DNA from: Pasteurella sp049670895 | Lineage (GTDB): Bacteria; Pseudomonadota; Gammaproteobacteria; Enterobacterales; Pasteurellaceae | DNA length: 64,000 nt | Direction: 5' to 3' (one strand) | NCBI RefSeq assembly: GCF_049670895.1 | Contig: NZ_CP187170.1 | Part shown: positions 1 through 8,599 of the stretch, in pieces | Numbering within the stretch: the stretch's first letter is position 1 | Layout of the letters: every line of letters begins with the position of its first letter | Program-made: the position numbers and the translations under genes | Notes under the pieces: model-generated | Told to the model about the DNA's origin: nothing | The model's input: only the letters and a program-made list of their open reading frames with translations | Database searches by the model: none

Positions 1-1
1 A

Positions 2-922
2 CTGATATTTTCACTGGGTATTTTTGTGGTGCAATATTTATGGATCGGGAAACGTTCCTATGTGACGGTTTCAGGTAAATCTTATCGTGGTGAGGTGCAA
101 GAGTTACCGCAGTTACTGAAAATATTGATTATCGCCTTCCTTAGTATCTGGACCCTGTTTAATGTGGTGCTTTATGGCAGTATTTTCTACGGCAGTTTCA
201 CCGTTAACTGGGGGGTAGATCACACCTTAACCTTGAAAAACTATCAAACCTTATTCGGGCAAGGATTCAGTGATGGTGCATGGCCTTCTTTAATTCAAAC
301 CGTGATTTTTGCAGCCAGTGCCGCACCGATTACCGCCTTACTTGGGCTGTTAATTGCGTATATTACGGTTCGCCGTGAATTTAAAGGCAAAAAGACATTG
401 GAATTTTTGACCTTGCTCTGTTTTGCGATACCTGGCACCGTGGCGGGGGTGTCTTATATTATTGCCTTTAATAGTGCCCCAATTTATCTGACAGGAACAG
501 CCATGATTATTATTTTATCCATGGTCACACGCAATATGCCTGTTGGGATGCGTGCTGCCATTGCTGGGCTTGGGCAGCTAGATAAATCCTTAGATGAGGC
601 TTCTCTTTCGTTAAAAGGTAATGCATTTAAAACCCTTTGGTACATTGTTTTACCGCTATTAAAACCCGCCCTTTTATCAGCATTAGTAACCAGCTTTGTA
701 CGCTCAATGACCACCGTGAGTGCCATTATTTTCTTAGTCACCGCCGATACCCGTGTGGCGACCTCTTATATTTTAAACCGAGTCGAAGATGGTGAATATG
801 GCATTGCGATTGCCTATGGTTCAATCCTGATCATTGTGATGGTCTCAATTATCTTATTCTTTGATTGGATTGTAGGGGAAACTCGCATTGCACGCTCTAA
901 AGCGAAACAAATGAATTCATAA
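2..922 (+). CDS. afuB: AfuB-type ABC transporter permease, 5' end outside window
   Basis: Inner-membrane permease of a binding-protein-dependent importer. The frame is open to the left edge, so the first in-frame GTG (26) is internal and only the C-terminal half of a fused double permease is present. Several hydrophobic segments are visible, and the EAA loop that contacts the ATPase lies near 592-660 (EAS...G...LP pattern). The gene is 15 bases upstream of an AfuC-type ATPase. This family was long annotated as Fe(III) transport (fbp/hit); the Actinobacillus AfuABC system was later shown to import hexose phosphates, so substrate should not be read from the old name. The binding protein would lie left of the window. 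Confidence 0.85.
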   Translation: MIFSLGIFVVQYLWIGKRSYVTVSGKSYRGEVQELPQLLKILIIAFLSIWTLFNVVLYGSIFYGSFTVNWGVDHTLTLKNYQTLFGQGFSDGAWPSLIQTVIFAASAAPITALLGLLIAYITVRREFKGKKTLEFLTLLCFAIPGTVAGVSYIIAFNSAPIYLTGTAMIIILSMVTRNMPVGMRAAIAGLGQLDKSLDEASLSLKGNAFKTLWYIVLPLLKPALLSALVTSFVRSMTTVSAIIFLVTADTRVATSYILNRVEDGEYGIAIAYGSILIIVMVSIILFFDWIVGETRIARSKAKQMNS

Positions 923-937
923 TAGGTAGTAAAAAAT

Positions 938-1987
938 ATGCATAACAACAATTTCTTAGTGTTAAAAAATATCACCAAATCTTTTGGTAAAACGGTTGTC
1001 ATTGATAACTTAAATCTGACGATTAAACGAGGCACGATGGTCACCTTATTAGGGCCTTCAGGCTGTGGGAAAACAACGGTATTACGCCTTGTGGCGGGAT
1101 TAGAAAGCCCAACAGAAGGGCAAATTTTTCTAGATGGCGAAGATGTCACTAAATCAGCCATTCAAAATCGAGATATTTGCATCGTGTTCCAATCCTATGC
1201 CTTGTTCCCACATATGTCCATTGGGGATAACGTTGGTTACGGTTTGAAAATGCAAGGTGTTAGCAAAGAAGAACGCCAACAACGTGTGAAAGAAGCCTTA
1301 GAGTTAGTGGATTTAGCGGGCTTTGAAGATCGCTATGTGGATCAAATTTCAGGTGGACAGCAGCAACGTGTTGCACTTGCTCGGGCACTGATTCTTAAAC
1401 CGAAGATCTTATTATTTGATGAACCACTCAGTAACCTTGATGCGAATTTACGCCGTGCGATGCGAGAAAAAATCCGTGAATTACAACAACGTTTAGGCAT
1501 TACCTCACTTTATGTTACCCATGATCAAACAGAAGCCTTTGCCGTATCCGATGAAGTGATTGTGATCCACCAAGGTAAAATTATGCAGCAAGCTCCCGCT
1601 AAAGAGCTGTATTTACGCCCCAACTCCCTTTTCCTTGCCAATTTTATGGGCGAATCCAGTATTTTTGAAGGCAGTGTATCAGGGAAATTGGTCAACGTGA
1701 ATGGCTACCAATTCCCGTTGTCCCATGCTGAGCAATTTAACCTAGCAGAAGGGAAATGCTTAGTGGGGATTCGCCCTGAAGCCGTCAGTTTAAAAGCCGA
1801 AGGGGACGCAACACAACATTGCACCATCAAAAGTGCGGTGTATATGGGCAATCATTGGGAAATTGTTGTGAACTGGGCGGGTCAAGATTTATTGATCAAT
1901 GCGAATCCAGAACAATTTGATCCTCAATTACAAGATGCCTATCTTCATATTTCACAACATGGCGTCTTTTTATTGCCACCAGAATAA
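938..1987 (+). CDS. afuC: AfuC-type ABC transporter ATPase
   Basis: Cytoplasmic ATPase energising the preceding permease; 349 residues, the usual length for the FbpC/AfuC family. Walker A GPSGCGKTT at residues 39-47, signature SGGQQQR at 138-144, Walker B ILLFDEP at 157-163 and switch histidine H195. A C-terminal TOBE-like regulatory region follows residue 240. The sequence matches my memory of Actinobacillus AfuC better than HitC/FbpC. Last gene of the operon, followed by a strong hairpin terminator at 2035. An uptake signal (AAGTGCGGT, 1831-1839) lies inside the gene. Confidence 0.88.
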   Translation: MHNNNFLVLKNITKSFGKTVVIDNLNLTIKRGTMVTLLGPSGCGKTTVLRLVAGLESPTEGQIFLDGEDVTKSAIQNRDICIVFQSYALFPHMSIGDNVGYGLKMQGVSKEERQQRVKEALELVDLAGFEDRYVDQISGGQQQRVALARALILKPKILLFDEPLSNLDANLRRAMREKIRELQQRLGITSLYVTHDQTEAFAVSDEVIVIHQGKIMQQAPAKELYLRPNSLFLANFMGESSIFEGSVSGKLVNVNGYQFPLSHAEQFNLAEGKCLVGIRPEAVSLKAEGDATQHCTIKSAVYMGNHWEIVVNWAGQDLLINANPEQFDPQLQDAYLHISQHGVFLLPPE

Positions 1988-2034
1988 GCCACACGCACAA
2001 GGTGTAAAAACCCTGCTCATAAAAAAGCTGATAA

Positions 2035-2062
2035 AAAAGGCGGAGATGATCCGCCTTTTCGT
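2035..2062 (+). terminator. Terminator of the afu operon
   Basis: Perfect 10-bp stem AAAAGGCGGA/TCCGCCTTTT with a 5-base loop, 48 bases after the afuC stop codon. Confidence 0.8.
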
Positions 2063-2139
2063 TATTCATGACTATGCTCGCCTTTGATTGATGTTCAAAA
2101 TTTTTTTAAAAAGGACCGCACTTTGGGTACTTGCTTACC

Positions 2140-3321
2140 TTATAAATGAATCTCTAACTTATCATAAGCTCGGCGAGCTTTTTCTAATGCGGCTTCAACA
2201 GAAACATCACGTGCTAAGATAACCCCCATGCGACGGTGTCCGTTCACTTCACCTTTGCCAAATAAACGGATATTGGTCTGCGGCTCTGCCAACACTTGAT
2301 CAAGCTGTCCAAATTCAACTTGTGTGGATTGTCCTTCCACCACAATCGCTTTCGATGCAGACGGGCTAATTAAGCTAATGTCAGGGATAGGCAAGCCTAA
2401 AATTGCACGAGCATGTAAGGCAAATTCTGACAGTTCTTGCGAAATCAAGGTTACCATGCCTGTATCATGTGGACGTGGAGACACTTCATTAAAAATCACC
2501 TCATCACCACACACAAACATTTCCACCCCAAAAATTCCACGTCCACCTAATGCACCTGTAATTTTTTCCGCTATCGCTTGTGCTTTTTGCAATGCCACAT
2601 CAGACATGGCTTGTGGCTGCCAAGATTCACGATAATCCCCATCAATTTGAACATGCCCAATTGGGGCAAGGAATGAGGTTCCTTGTACATGGCGAACGGT
2701 TAGTAACGTGATTTCATAATCGAATTTCACAAAGCCTTCCACAATGACACGTCCACCACCCGCACGGCCACCTTGTTGTGCATAATCCCAAGCTTGTTGT
2801 AAATGCTCGCTAGATTTCAGCACGCTTTGCCCATGTCCAGAAGAGGACATGATCGGTTTAACCACACAAGGGATCCCAATGGTTTCCACCGCTCGTTTGA
2901 AATCATCAAAATTATCCACAAATTGATAACGAGAAGTCGGCAAGCCTAATTCTTCTGCGGCTAAACGTCGAATACCTTCACGATTCATGGTTAATTGGGT
3001 CGCTTTCGCCGTTGGAATCACATTAAAGCCTGCTTGTTCTAATGCCACCAATGTGTCTGTCGCAATGGCTTCCACTTCTGGCACGATATAATCGGGCTTT
3101 TCTTTTTCCACTAAGGCTTTCAATGCCTCACCATCTAACATTGAAATGGTGTAAGCACGGTGAGCCACTTGCTGTGCAGGGGCATTTTCATAGCGATCAA
3201 CGGCAATCACTTCCACACCTAAACGTTGTAATTCAATCACGACTTCTTTACCCAGTTCGCCAGAACCCAGCATCATGACTTTTGTAGCTTTAGGTGTGAG
3301 TGCGGTACCAATTTTTGTCAT
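2140..3321 (-). CDS. purT: Formate-dependent phosphoribosylglycinamide formyltransferase
   Basis: Cytosolic ATP-grasp enzyme of de novo purine synthesis that makes formyl-GAR from GAR, ATP and formate, an alternative to folate-dependent PurN. 393 residues, full family length. The N-terminal pre-ATP-grasp nucleotide fold begins with the glycine-rich MLGSGELGKE stretch; the ATP-grasp core follows, with the metal-binding EVSPRPHDTG stretch near residue 280. Lies 30 bases downstream of luxS on the same strand, so the two may be co-transcribed. No clear PurR operator was seen. Confidence 0.95.
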   Translation of the reverse strand: MTKIGTALTPKATKVMMLGSGELGKEVVIELQRLGVEVIAVDRYENAPAQQVAHRAYTISMLDGEALKALVEKEKPDYIVPEVEAIATDTLVALEQAGFNVIPTAKATQLTMNREGIRRLAAEELGLPTSRYQFVDNFDDFKRAVETIGIPCVVKPIMSSSGHGQSVLKSSEHLQQAWDYAQQGGRAGGGRVIVEGFVKFDYEITLLTVRHVQGTSFLAPIGHVQIDGDYRESWQPQAMSDVALQKAQAIAEKITGALGGRGIFGVEMFVCGDEVIFNEVSPRPHDTGMVTLISQELSEFALHARAILGLPIPDISLISPSASKAIVVEGQSTQVEFGQLDQVLAEPQTNIRLFGKGEVNGHRRMGVILARDVSVEAALEKARRAYDKLEIHL

Positions 3322-3351
3322 TTTGATTTCCTCTAGACTGTTTTATTTCTC

Positions 3352-3864
3352 TTATTCTGAAACGGCTAATAATTTTTCGTCGAGTAACAAATCTTCGTTT
3401 TTATTGACCCCCACACCACGATCAAGCACATTTTGTGCAATCTGTTGTGCTTCCGTTAAGGAATGTTCGGTATATGTGCCACATTGAAATTCATTTAGCT
3501 CTGGAATTTGACGTTGATCTTTCACTTGTAAAACATCTTTCATTGAAGCCAACCAAGCTTCAGCCACTTGTTCTTCACTTGGCGTGCCAATGACAGACAT
3601 ATAAAAACCTGTTCGACACCCCATTGGTGAAATATCAATAATTTCTACGGATTCTCCATTCAGATGATCACGCATAAAGCCTGCAAATAAATGCTCTAAC
3701 GTGTGAATGCCTTTTGGAGACAAAATTTCTTTATTCGGTGCACAAAAACGTAAATCAAACACGGTAATCTCATCACCTTTTGGTGTACGCATTGTCTTCG
3801 CAACACGCACCGCTGGTGCATTCATGCGAGTATGATCGACTTTAAAACTATCGAGTAATGGCAT
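3352..3864 (-). CDS. luxS: S-ribosylhomocysteine lyase (AI-2 synthesis)
   Basis: Cleaves S-ribosylhomocysteine to homocysteine and DPD, the precursor of autoinducer-2, in the activated methyl cycle. 170 residues, full length. The metal site is intact: H54 and H58 in HTLEH plus C128; C83 in MGCRTGFY matches the catalytic cysteine. The upstream 184-base gap to yqaA contains a plus-strand small-RNA-like unit (3945-4017) whose transcript would be antisense to any long luxS 5' UTR, as MicA is in E. coli. Confidence 0.96.
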   Translation of the reverse strand: MPLLDSFKVDHTRMNAPAVRVAKTMRTPKGDEITVFDLRFCAPNKEILSPKGIHTLEHLFAGFMRDHLNGESVEIIDISPMGCRTGFYMSVIGTPSEEQVAEAWLASMKDVLQVKDQRQIPELNEFQCGTYTEHSLTEAQQIAQNVLDRGVGVNKNEDLLLDEKLLAVSE

Positions 3865-3911
3865 AATTTTCCCTTATTTTTCGTTTTGATTAAATTTTCA
3901 TAAATTCTTTT

Positions 3912-3939
3912 GAACTTTCTAAAAAAAACACAGTCTTAA
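3912..3939 (+). promoter_or_regulatory. Sigma-E-like promoter for the luxS-yqaA intergenic RNA
   Basis: GAACTT (3912-3917), a 16-base spacer, then TCTTAAA (3934-3940). The layout matches sigma-E promoters (GAACTT, 16 bases, TCTGATA at E. coli rpoH P3). Read by eye; no scoring matrix applied. Confidence 0.5.
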
Positions 3940-3944
3940 ATTAC

Positions 3945-4017
3945 AGCAACTTGCAGTTGTTTTTAATAAAATTGGTTCCTTAGGTTATTTCGCCACCCTT
4001 TTTGGGTGGTTTTTTTT
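3945..4017 (+). ncRNA. Candidate Hfq-type small RNA at the micA position
   Basis: Predicted RNA of about 70 nt. After the sigma-E-like promoter come a small hairpin (CAACT/AGTTG near 3947-3960), an A/U-rich single-stranded stretch (3960-3975) and a rho-independent terminator CCACCC-TTTTT-GGGTGG (3993-4009) followed by eight Ts (4010-4017). The U-run is only on the plus strand, yet both neighbouring genes are on the minus strand, so the terminator serves a plus-strand transcript. E. coli micA occupies the equivalent place, divergent from luxS. The 5' end does not obviously match the E. coli MicA seed, so targets cannot be assigned. Start site is estimated. Confidence 0.55.
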
Positions 4018-4048
4018 ATGTAAAAACATCCTGTATTTATACACAAAA

Positions 4049-4558
4049 TTAAAATACCTGCATAGCTAAAAGCAGTAAAAAAGCATAACGTAATGTTTTG
4101 CCAAGTAAAATAAACAGCAATGACCACAAAGCATGGATACGCAAATACCCTGCCACCCCACATAACAAATCCCCGAACAACGGGAGCCAACTGAAAAACA
4201 AGGCATATGCACCATAGCGTTGTAATAATGCCTTCGTTTTGGCAAATCGTGGGTGATCTTGCTGACGTTGTTGTGTTTGCGGCAATAAACGACCTAGCCA
4301 ATACGTCGTTAAACTGCCCAAACTATTTCCAATCGCCGCCACCCCTAATAACTGAAACATCGTTAAATATTGTGCGGCTTGCATTGGCGAAGCTAATAAT
4401 GCCATAAAAACCACTTCTGAATTGCCAGGCAAAAGGGTCGCACTGAAAAATGCACTGAGAAACATACTGAGCAACGCATATTGTTCATTCAGGCTTGTCC
4501 ACCATGTGGAAATCCACATTACCCCAGTTTCCCACAGGGTGCCCATATTATGCGACAT
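4049..4558 (-). CDS. yqaA: YqaA family inner-membrane protein (DedA/SNARE-associated type)
   Basis: Small membrane protein of 169 residues with several hydrophobic segments. The central FSATLLPGNSEVV stretch and the G-N-S-LGS motif are typical of YqaA/DedA proteins, a family linked to membrane lipid handling; the exact function of YqaA is unknown. Its ATG directly abuts the TAA stop of yqaB, so the two are translationally coupled, as in E. coli. No minus-strand terminator is seen downstream; the nearby hairpin at 3993 points the other way. Confidence 0.85.
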   Translation of the reverse strand: MSHNMGTLWETGVMWISTWWTSLNEQYALLSMFLSAFFSATLLPGNSEVVFMALLASPMQAAQYLTMFQLLGVAAIGNSLGSLTTYWLGRLLPQTQQRQQDHPRFAKTKALLQRYGAYALFFSWLPLFGDLLCGVAGYLRIHALWSLLFILLGKTLRYAFLLLLAMQVF

Positions 4559-5158
4559 TTAGCCCGTAATTAATTGCTGGGTACGCACATCAAACACATG
4601 CATTCCTGCACGCAATCCTGCTTGCACGCCTAAATCTGCATCTTCAAACACCAAACAGTTTTTAGGATCTACATGAATCAGTTCCGCACAGCGTAAAAAA
4701 GTGTCTGGGGCAGGTTTATATTGTTCAACATCTTCTGCAGTCACCACCGCATCAAAGTAATGGGTTAATGATAATTTTGCTAATAATTTATGGGTAATTT
4801 CTCGGTGGGAGCCTGTGCCTAATGCTAGCGGCTTTTTCTGATAATAGGTCTGTACAATCTGTGCGGCGGGGAGCAAAGTCGCTTCTTGTAGAATTAACGC
4901 ATTGCTGAGTTGACGTTTTCGTTTCATCACTTCAGGCAATAAATCCAACGGCATATTGGCACGTTTCATCATTTCTTGTGCAATAATTTTTAACGGCACG
5001 CCTGCAAATTCATACACCATCGACGGAGATAAAGGATAACCAAATTCCTCCGCAACCTGTTGCCAAGCACGTTCATGGCAAGGCATGGTATCAATCACCG
5101 TACCGTCCATATCAAAAATTAAACCTGAATATTGCTCAATCGTTTCTGGTCGTAACAT
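4559..5158 (-). CDS. yqaB: HAD-family sugar phosphatase YqaB
   Basis: Haloacid-dehalogenase hydrolase of 199 residues, resembling E. coli YqaB (fructose-1-phosphatase) and the beta-phosphoglucomutase family. Motif I FDMDGT contains the nucleophile D16 and acid D18; motif II is LGTGS near residue 114; motif IV EDADLGVQAG lies near 172. First gene of the yqaB-yqaA pair. Substrate is inferred from the family only. Confidence 0.85.
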   Translation of the reverse strand: MLRPETIEQYSGLIFDMDGTVIDTMPCHERAWQQVAEEFGYPLSPSMVYEFAGVPLKIIAQEMMKRANMPLDLLPEVMKRKRQLSNALILQEATLLPAAQIVQTYYQKKPLALGTGSHREITHKLLAKLSLTHYFDAVVTAEDVEQYKPAPDTFLRCAELIHVDPKNCLVFEDADLGVQAGLRAGMHVFDVRTQQLITG

Positions 5159-5281
5159 GTTTTACTCTTTTCATCATGACTAAAAAATATAAAACCTATT
5201 TTGCTATAAATTTGTGATCTCTGCACTGTTTAATTTTTTTAAATTAGGCTAGACTGCAACAGAATAAATAATGAGGTAGGT

Positions 5282-5662
5282 ATGAATATTCAATCCCACT
5301 TAGAACTATTACGAGTGAGAAAGCTTATTGATCAAGAAATTATTGATATTGTATTTAATGCTCAAACGCATTTAGCGGAGCATTGGCATGTTAATGTAAA
5401 AACCTCACAAGTCACCACATTATTGACGCATCTTGCTAATGCATTGGGACGAATAAAACGACAACATTGTGCTTCCCCCTTACATAAAGATTTTCAAAGA
5501 AAAATCCAAAATGCGGTTTGTTTTCCCATTGTTTTTGCAATACATCAAGACATTCTGAATTTAATTCCCTTTCCCATTCCCGCCAATGAGCAAACCTATT
5601 TTTTGGCAAATTACTACACCTTGTTATTAGATCAACCACATATTTTAGAAAAATTAAATTAA
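5282..5662 (+). CDS. Single-PRD-domain protein
   Basis: 126-residue protein that looks like one stand-alone PTS regulatory domain (PRD): the LLTHLANALGRIKR stretch near residues 46-59 resembles the conserved PRD histidine region (H49), and a second histidine lies in VFAIHQDI. PRDs are phosphorylated by HPr or EIIB and normally sit inside transcription antiterminators or activators; here no DNA- or RNA-binding domain is present, so it may titrate or relay phosphate. No obvious operon partner. Preceded by GAGGTAGGT just before the ATG. Confidence 0.6.
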   Translation: MNIQSHLELLRVRKLIDQEIIDIVFNAQTHLAEHWHVNVKTSQVTTLLTHLANALGRIKRQHCASPLHKDFQRKIQNAVCFPIVFAIHQDILNLIPFPIPANEQTYFLANYYTLLLDQPHILEKLN

Positions 5663-5881
5663 GCGAACGTCTTTATAAAACTTTTTTAAAATCCACCGCA
5701 CTTTGCCCAAATCGCCGAGTCTCAAACCCAGCGATTTATTTGAAATAAGAACAGGGAAAAGTGGCGTTGAAATAAATAAAGATGATCGAAAAAAGCCTGT
5801 GAAAAATAATACGAATAACCTTGCTAAAAATAAGGTTAAAATCATTTTGAAAATAAAAATAGAGAAGATTTTGTGATTGAA

Positions 5882-5958
5882 TGGCGCACCCGAGAGGATT
5901 CGAACCTCTGACCGCTCGGTTCGTAGCCGAGTACTCTATCCAGCTGAGCTACGGGTGC
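5882..5958 (-). tRNA. tRNA-Arg (ACG)
   Basis: 77-nt cloverleaf read on the minus strand, with encoded CCA. Anticodon loop CTACGAA gives anticodon ACG (position 34 inosine after editing). The T-loop GGTTCGAATCC and D-loop are intact. Identical in sequence to the next tRNA at 6025. Confidence 0.95.
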
Positions 5959-6024
5959 GTATTTGATATGTTGATTGACTATTTACTTGCCTTCACCCTT
6001 TCAAATATTAGAGTCTATTTGAAA

Positions 6025-6101
6025 TGGCGCACCCGAGAGGATTCGAACCTCTGACCGCTCGGTTCGTAGCCGAGTACTCTATCCAGCTGAGCTACGGGTG
6101 C
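6025..6101 (-). tRNA. tRNA-Arg (ACG), second copy
   Basis: Identical 77-nt repeat of the tRNA at 5882, separated by a 66-base spacer. Same anticodon ACG and encoded CCA. Confidence 0.95.
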
Positions 6102-6150
6102 AGCACTGTTTTATTATCTGTCTTACGACATAAATAAAACCTTGAGTAAA

Positions 6151-6243
6151 TGGCGGTGAGAGAGGGATTCGAACCCTCGATAGAGTTTTTGACCCTATAC
6201 TCCCTTAGCAGGGGAGCGCCTTCAGCCTCTCGGCCATCTCACC
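6151..6243 (-). tRNA. tRNA-Ser (GCT)
   Basis: 93-nt tRNA with the long variable arm of serine tRNAs; anticodon loop CTGCTAA gives GCT. Acceptor GGTGAGA/TCTCACC, discriminator G, encoded CCA. Transcribed first in the Ser-Arg-Arg cluster, matching E. coli serV-argVYZQ. Confidence 0.95.
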
Positions 6244-6342
6244 GCAATCGGTTTGTGGGCGGTATAATACGTTTTTCTGAAAATAAGTCAATTCCTTTTT
6301 TAAAAATAATTTCTCGACTGACTGATTTCTCTACAAATTTCG

Positions 6343-8367
6343 TCAAATTTGTGATTTCCCCCGTAAAATTGCCCTTAAATTAGCCAACTGATTTACGGTA
6401 TTGGCTTTTTCTTGTGCTTTGCTAATGGGCGGTTTTTGACTTTGCCATTGTAAGTCATCTACAGGCAACTCGGCTAAAAAGCGACTTGGCTCTGGTTTGA
6501 AAACCTCACCAAATTGTCGACGTTCTTTACATAAAGAAAACCAAAGGCTTTGTTGTGCACGTGTTATCCCCACATAGGCTAGGCGGCGTTCTTCTTCCAC
6601 ATTCTCTTCGTCAATACTGGTTTGATGTGGCAAAATGCCTTCTTCCATGCCAATTAAGAACACGTAAGGAAATTCCAAACCTTTCGAGGCATGTAATGTC
6701 ATTAATTGCACTTGATCACTGCTATCATCCTCTTCTCCACGCTCTAACATATCACGCAAGGTTAAACGTGCGACAACTTGACTTAGGTTCATCGGCTCAT
6801 CCACTTCATTCCCTTTTAACATATCGGCAATCCAATCAAATAACGTCGCCACGTTTTTGCTTTGTATTTCAGCAAATTTCGGACTGGGAGCAGATTCATA
6901 TAAATATTCTTCATAATGCAATTGTGCCAACATACGCCGAATGGCATCCGCAGGCTCTGCACGTAGTACTTCTTCATTTAATGACAAAATCCAATGAGCA
7001 AACTGTTGTAAGGCATTGTAGGCTTTTGGGGTAATACGTTGAATTAATTCAAAATCAAAAATTGCCTCAAATAAGCTGCAATGTTTTTCTTGTGCTAATT
7101 CACCTAATTTTTGTAACGTAACAGGTCCAATCTCTCGCTTCGGGGTATTCACAATACGCAAAAATGCCGCATCATCATCTTGGTTCACCAATAAGCGTAA
7201 ATACGCCATCATATCTTTAATCTCAACGCGAGAGAAAAACGATGTGCCACCAGAAATTTTATAAGGAATGCGATTTTGCATGAGGATTTTTTCTAATAAA
7301 CGTGATTGATGATTACCTCGATATAAAATCGCATAGTCTTTATATTTGGTTTTACGCATAAAACGGTGGGCAATCAATTCCCCCACAATACGCTCTGCCT
7401 CATCTTCTTCATTTTTTGCTTCCAATACGAGCAAGGGTTCCCCCTCTTCTAAGGTAGAAAAGAGTTTTTTCTCAAACACATGATCATTATTGGCAATTAA
7501 AATATTGGCACAATGTAAAATCCGTTGGGTAGAACGGTAATTTTGCTCTAACTTGATCACATCTAACTGCGGAAAGTCCATTTTTAGCCGCATCATATTT
7601 TGTGGACGCGCCCCTCGCCAAGAGTAAATAGATTGATCATCATCCCCCACTACGGTAAAACAAGCACGCACTCCCACTAACAATTTAATCAGTTCATATT
7701 GGCTTGTGTTGGTATCTTGATATTCATCAACCAATAAATAGCGAATTTTTTGTTGCCATTTCTCTCTCACGGCGTCATTTTGCTTAAATAACAAGGTGGG
7801 CAACATAATCAAATCATCGAAATCTAACGCATTATATACCCGAATTTGTTTGCTATAACGTGCATAACAATGGGCAAAGGTTTGCATTTTGGCATCGTTT
7901 GCCATTTGCAAGGCTTTCTGAGGGGAAATGAGATCATTTTTCCAATTGGAAATGGTGGCAATTAATTCACGCAAGGCGTCTTTTTCACCCGAAAATACAT
8001 CCGCCGTCAGCTCTTTAAGTAAAGCAAGTTGATCATGCTCATCAAACAACGTCATATTACGCTTAAAGCCTAGGTGTTGATATTCCTGTTTAATGATATC
8101 GAAACCCAGTGTATGAAAGGTGGAAACGATTAATCCTCGGCTCCCTTGCTTACCAATAGCCTGAGCAACACGCTCTTTCATTTCACGTGCGGCTTTATTG
8201 GTGAAAGTCACCGCAGCAATCTGTCTCGGTAAATAACCGCAGTTTGCCACTAAATGGGCAATTTTATTAATGATGACTCTGGTTTTACCTGAGCCTGCCC
8301 CTGCCAAAACCAAACAAGGTCCTGCCACATAGTTAACCGCTTGCTGTTGTTGAGAATTTAATTTCAT
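6343..8367 (-). CDS. rep: ATP-dependent DNA helicase Rep
   Basis: 3'-5' superfamily 1 helicase that clears proteins ahead of replication forks. 674 residues from the ATG at 8367, which starts MKLNSQQQQAVN like E. coli Rep; an upstream in-frame start at 8502 would add 45 unrelated residues overlapping the neighbouring lipoprotein gene. Walker A AGAGSGKT at residues 22-29, motif II VDEYQDTN, GDDDQSIYSWRGA, and the C-terminal VQLMTLHASKGLEF motif are all intact. Begins 10 bases after the lipoprotein gene, so the two are likely one transcript. Confidence 0.93.
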   Translation of the reverse strand: MKLNSQQQQAVNYVAGPCLVLAGAGSGKTRVIINKIAHLVANCGYLPRQIAAVTFTNKAAREMKERVAQAIGKQGSRGLIVSTFHTLGFDIIKQEYQHLGFKRNMTLFDEHDQLALLKELTADVFSGEKDALRELIATISNWKNDLISPQKALQMANDAKMQTFAHCYARYSKQIRVYNALDFDDLIMLPTLLFKQNDAVREKWQQKIRYLLVDEYQDTNTSQYELIKLLVGVRACFTVVGDDDQSIYSWRGARPQNMMRLKMDFPQLDVIKLEQNYRSTQRILHCANILIANNDHVFEKKLFSTLEEGEPLLVLEAKNEEDEAERIVGELIAHRFMRKTKYKDYAILYRGNHQSRLLEKILMQNRIPYKISGGTSFFSRVEIKDMMAYLRLLVNQDDDAAFLRIVNTPKREIGPVTLQKLGELAQEKHCSLFEAIFDFELIQRITPKAYNALQQFAHWILSLNEEVLRAEPADAIRRMLAQLHYEEYLYESAPSPKFAEIQSKNVATLFDWIADMLKGNEVDEPMNLSQVVARLTLRDMLERGEEDDSSDQVQLMTLHASKGLEFPYVFLIGMEEGILPHQTSIDEENVEEERRLAYVGITRAQQSLWFSLCKERRQFGEVFKPEPSRFLAELPVDDLQWQSQKPPISKAQEKANTVNQLANLRAILRGKSQI

Positions 8368-8377
8368 ACTGAATCTA

Positions 8378-8599
8378 TTATTCCGTTTCTTTTGACCACA
8401 CGTAAGGTAATAAGGCAGTATCCAATAAAAATGAAAGGGGTAAATCAAGGAGAGGTAATCCCCACTTTTGTGCCATTTCAACGTCGTATTTAGTACCAGC
8501 ATAGGCTTGATAAGGCTCCGTGGGATCCAATAACTTCACCACCGTCCCACAGCCTTGAAGGCCTAAAAGTGCGGTCAAAATGAAAAAAATTTTTTGCAT
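8378..8599 (-). CDS. Small YceK/YidQ-like lipoprotein
   Basis: 73 residues from the ATG at 8599. N-terminal lipoprotein signal with lipobox LQGC (cysteine at residue 17), followed by CGTVVKLLDP and a PLxDLPLSFLLDTALLP stretch typical of YceK/YidQ-type lipoproteins that tether to the envelope. Function unknown. A Hin-type uptake signal (8567-8575) lies within the signal-peptide coding part. A longer upstream start (8686) adds non-signal residues and was rejected. Confidence 0.75.
   Translation of the reverse strand: MQKIFFILTALLGLQGCGTVVKLLDPTEPYQAYAGTKYDVEMAQKWGLPLLDLPLSFLLDTALLPYVWSKETE

Noticed and set aside
3963..4301. Minus-strand 112-codon frame over the yqaA end
   Set aside because: Overlaps yqaA in another frame and runs through the plus-strand terminator; no family resemblance.
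5882..6243. tRNA cluster as an integration site
   Set aside because: No integrase, no repeated tRNA 3' end and no foreign genes on either side.
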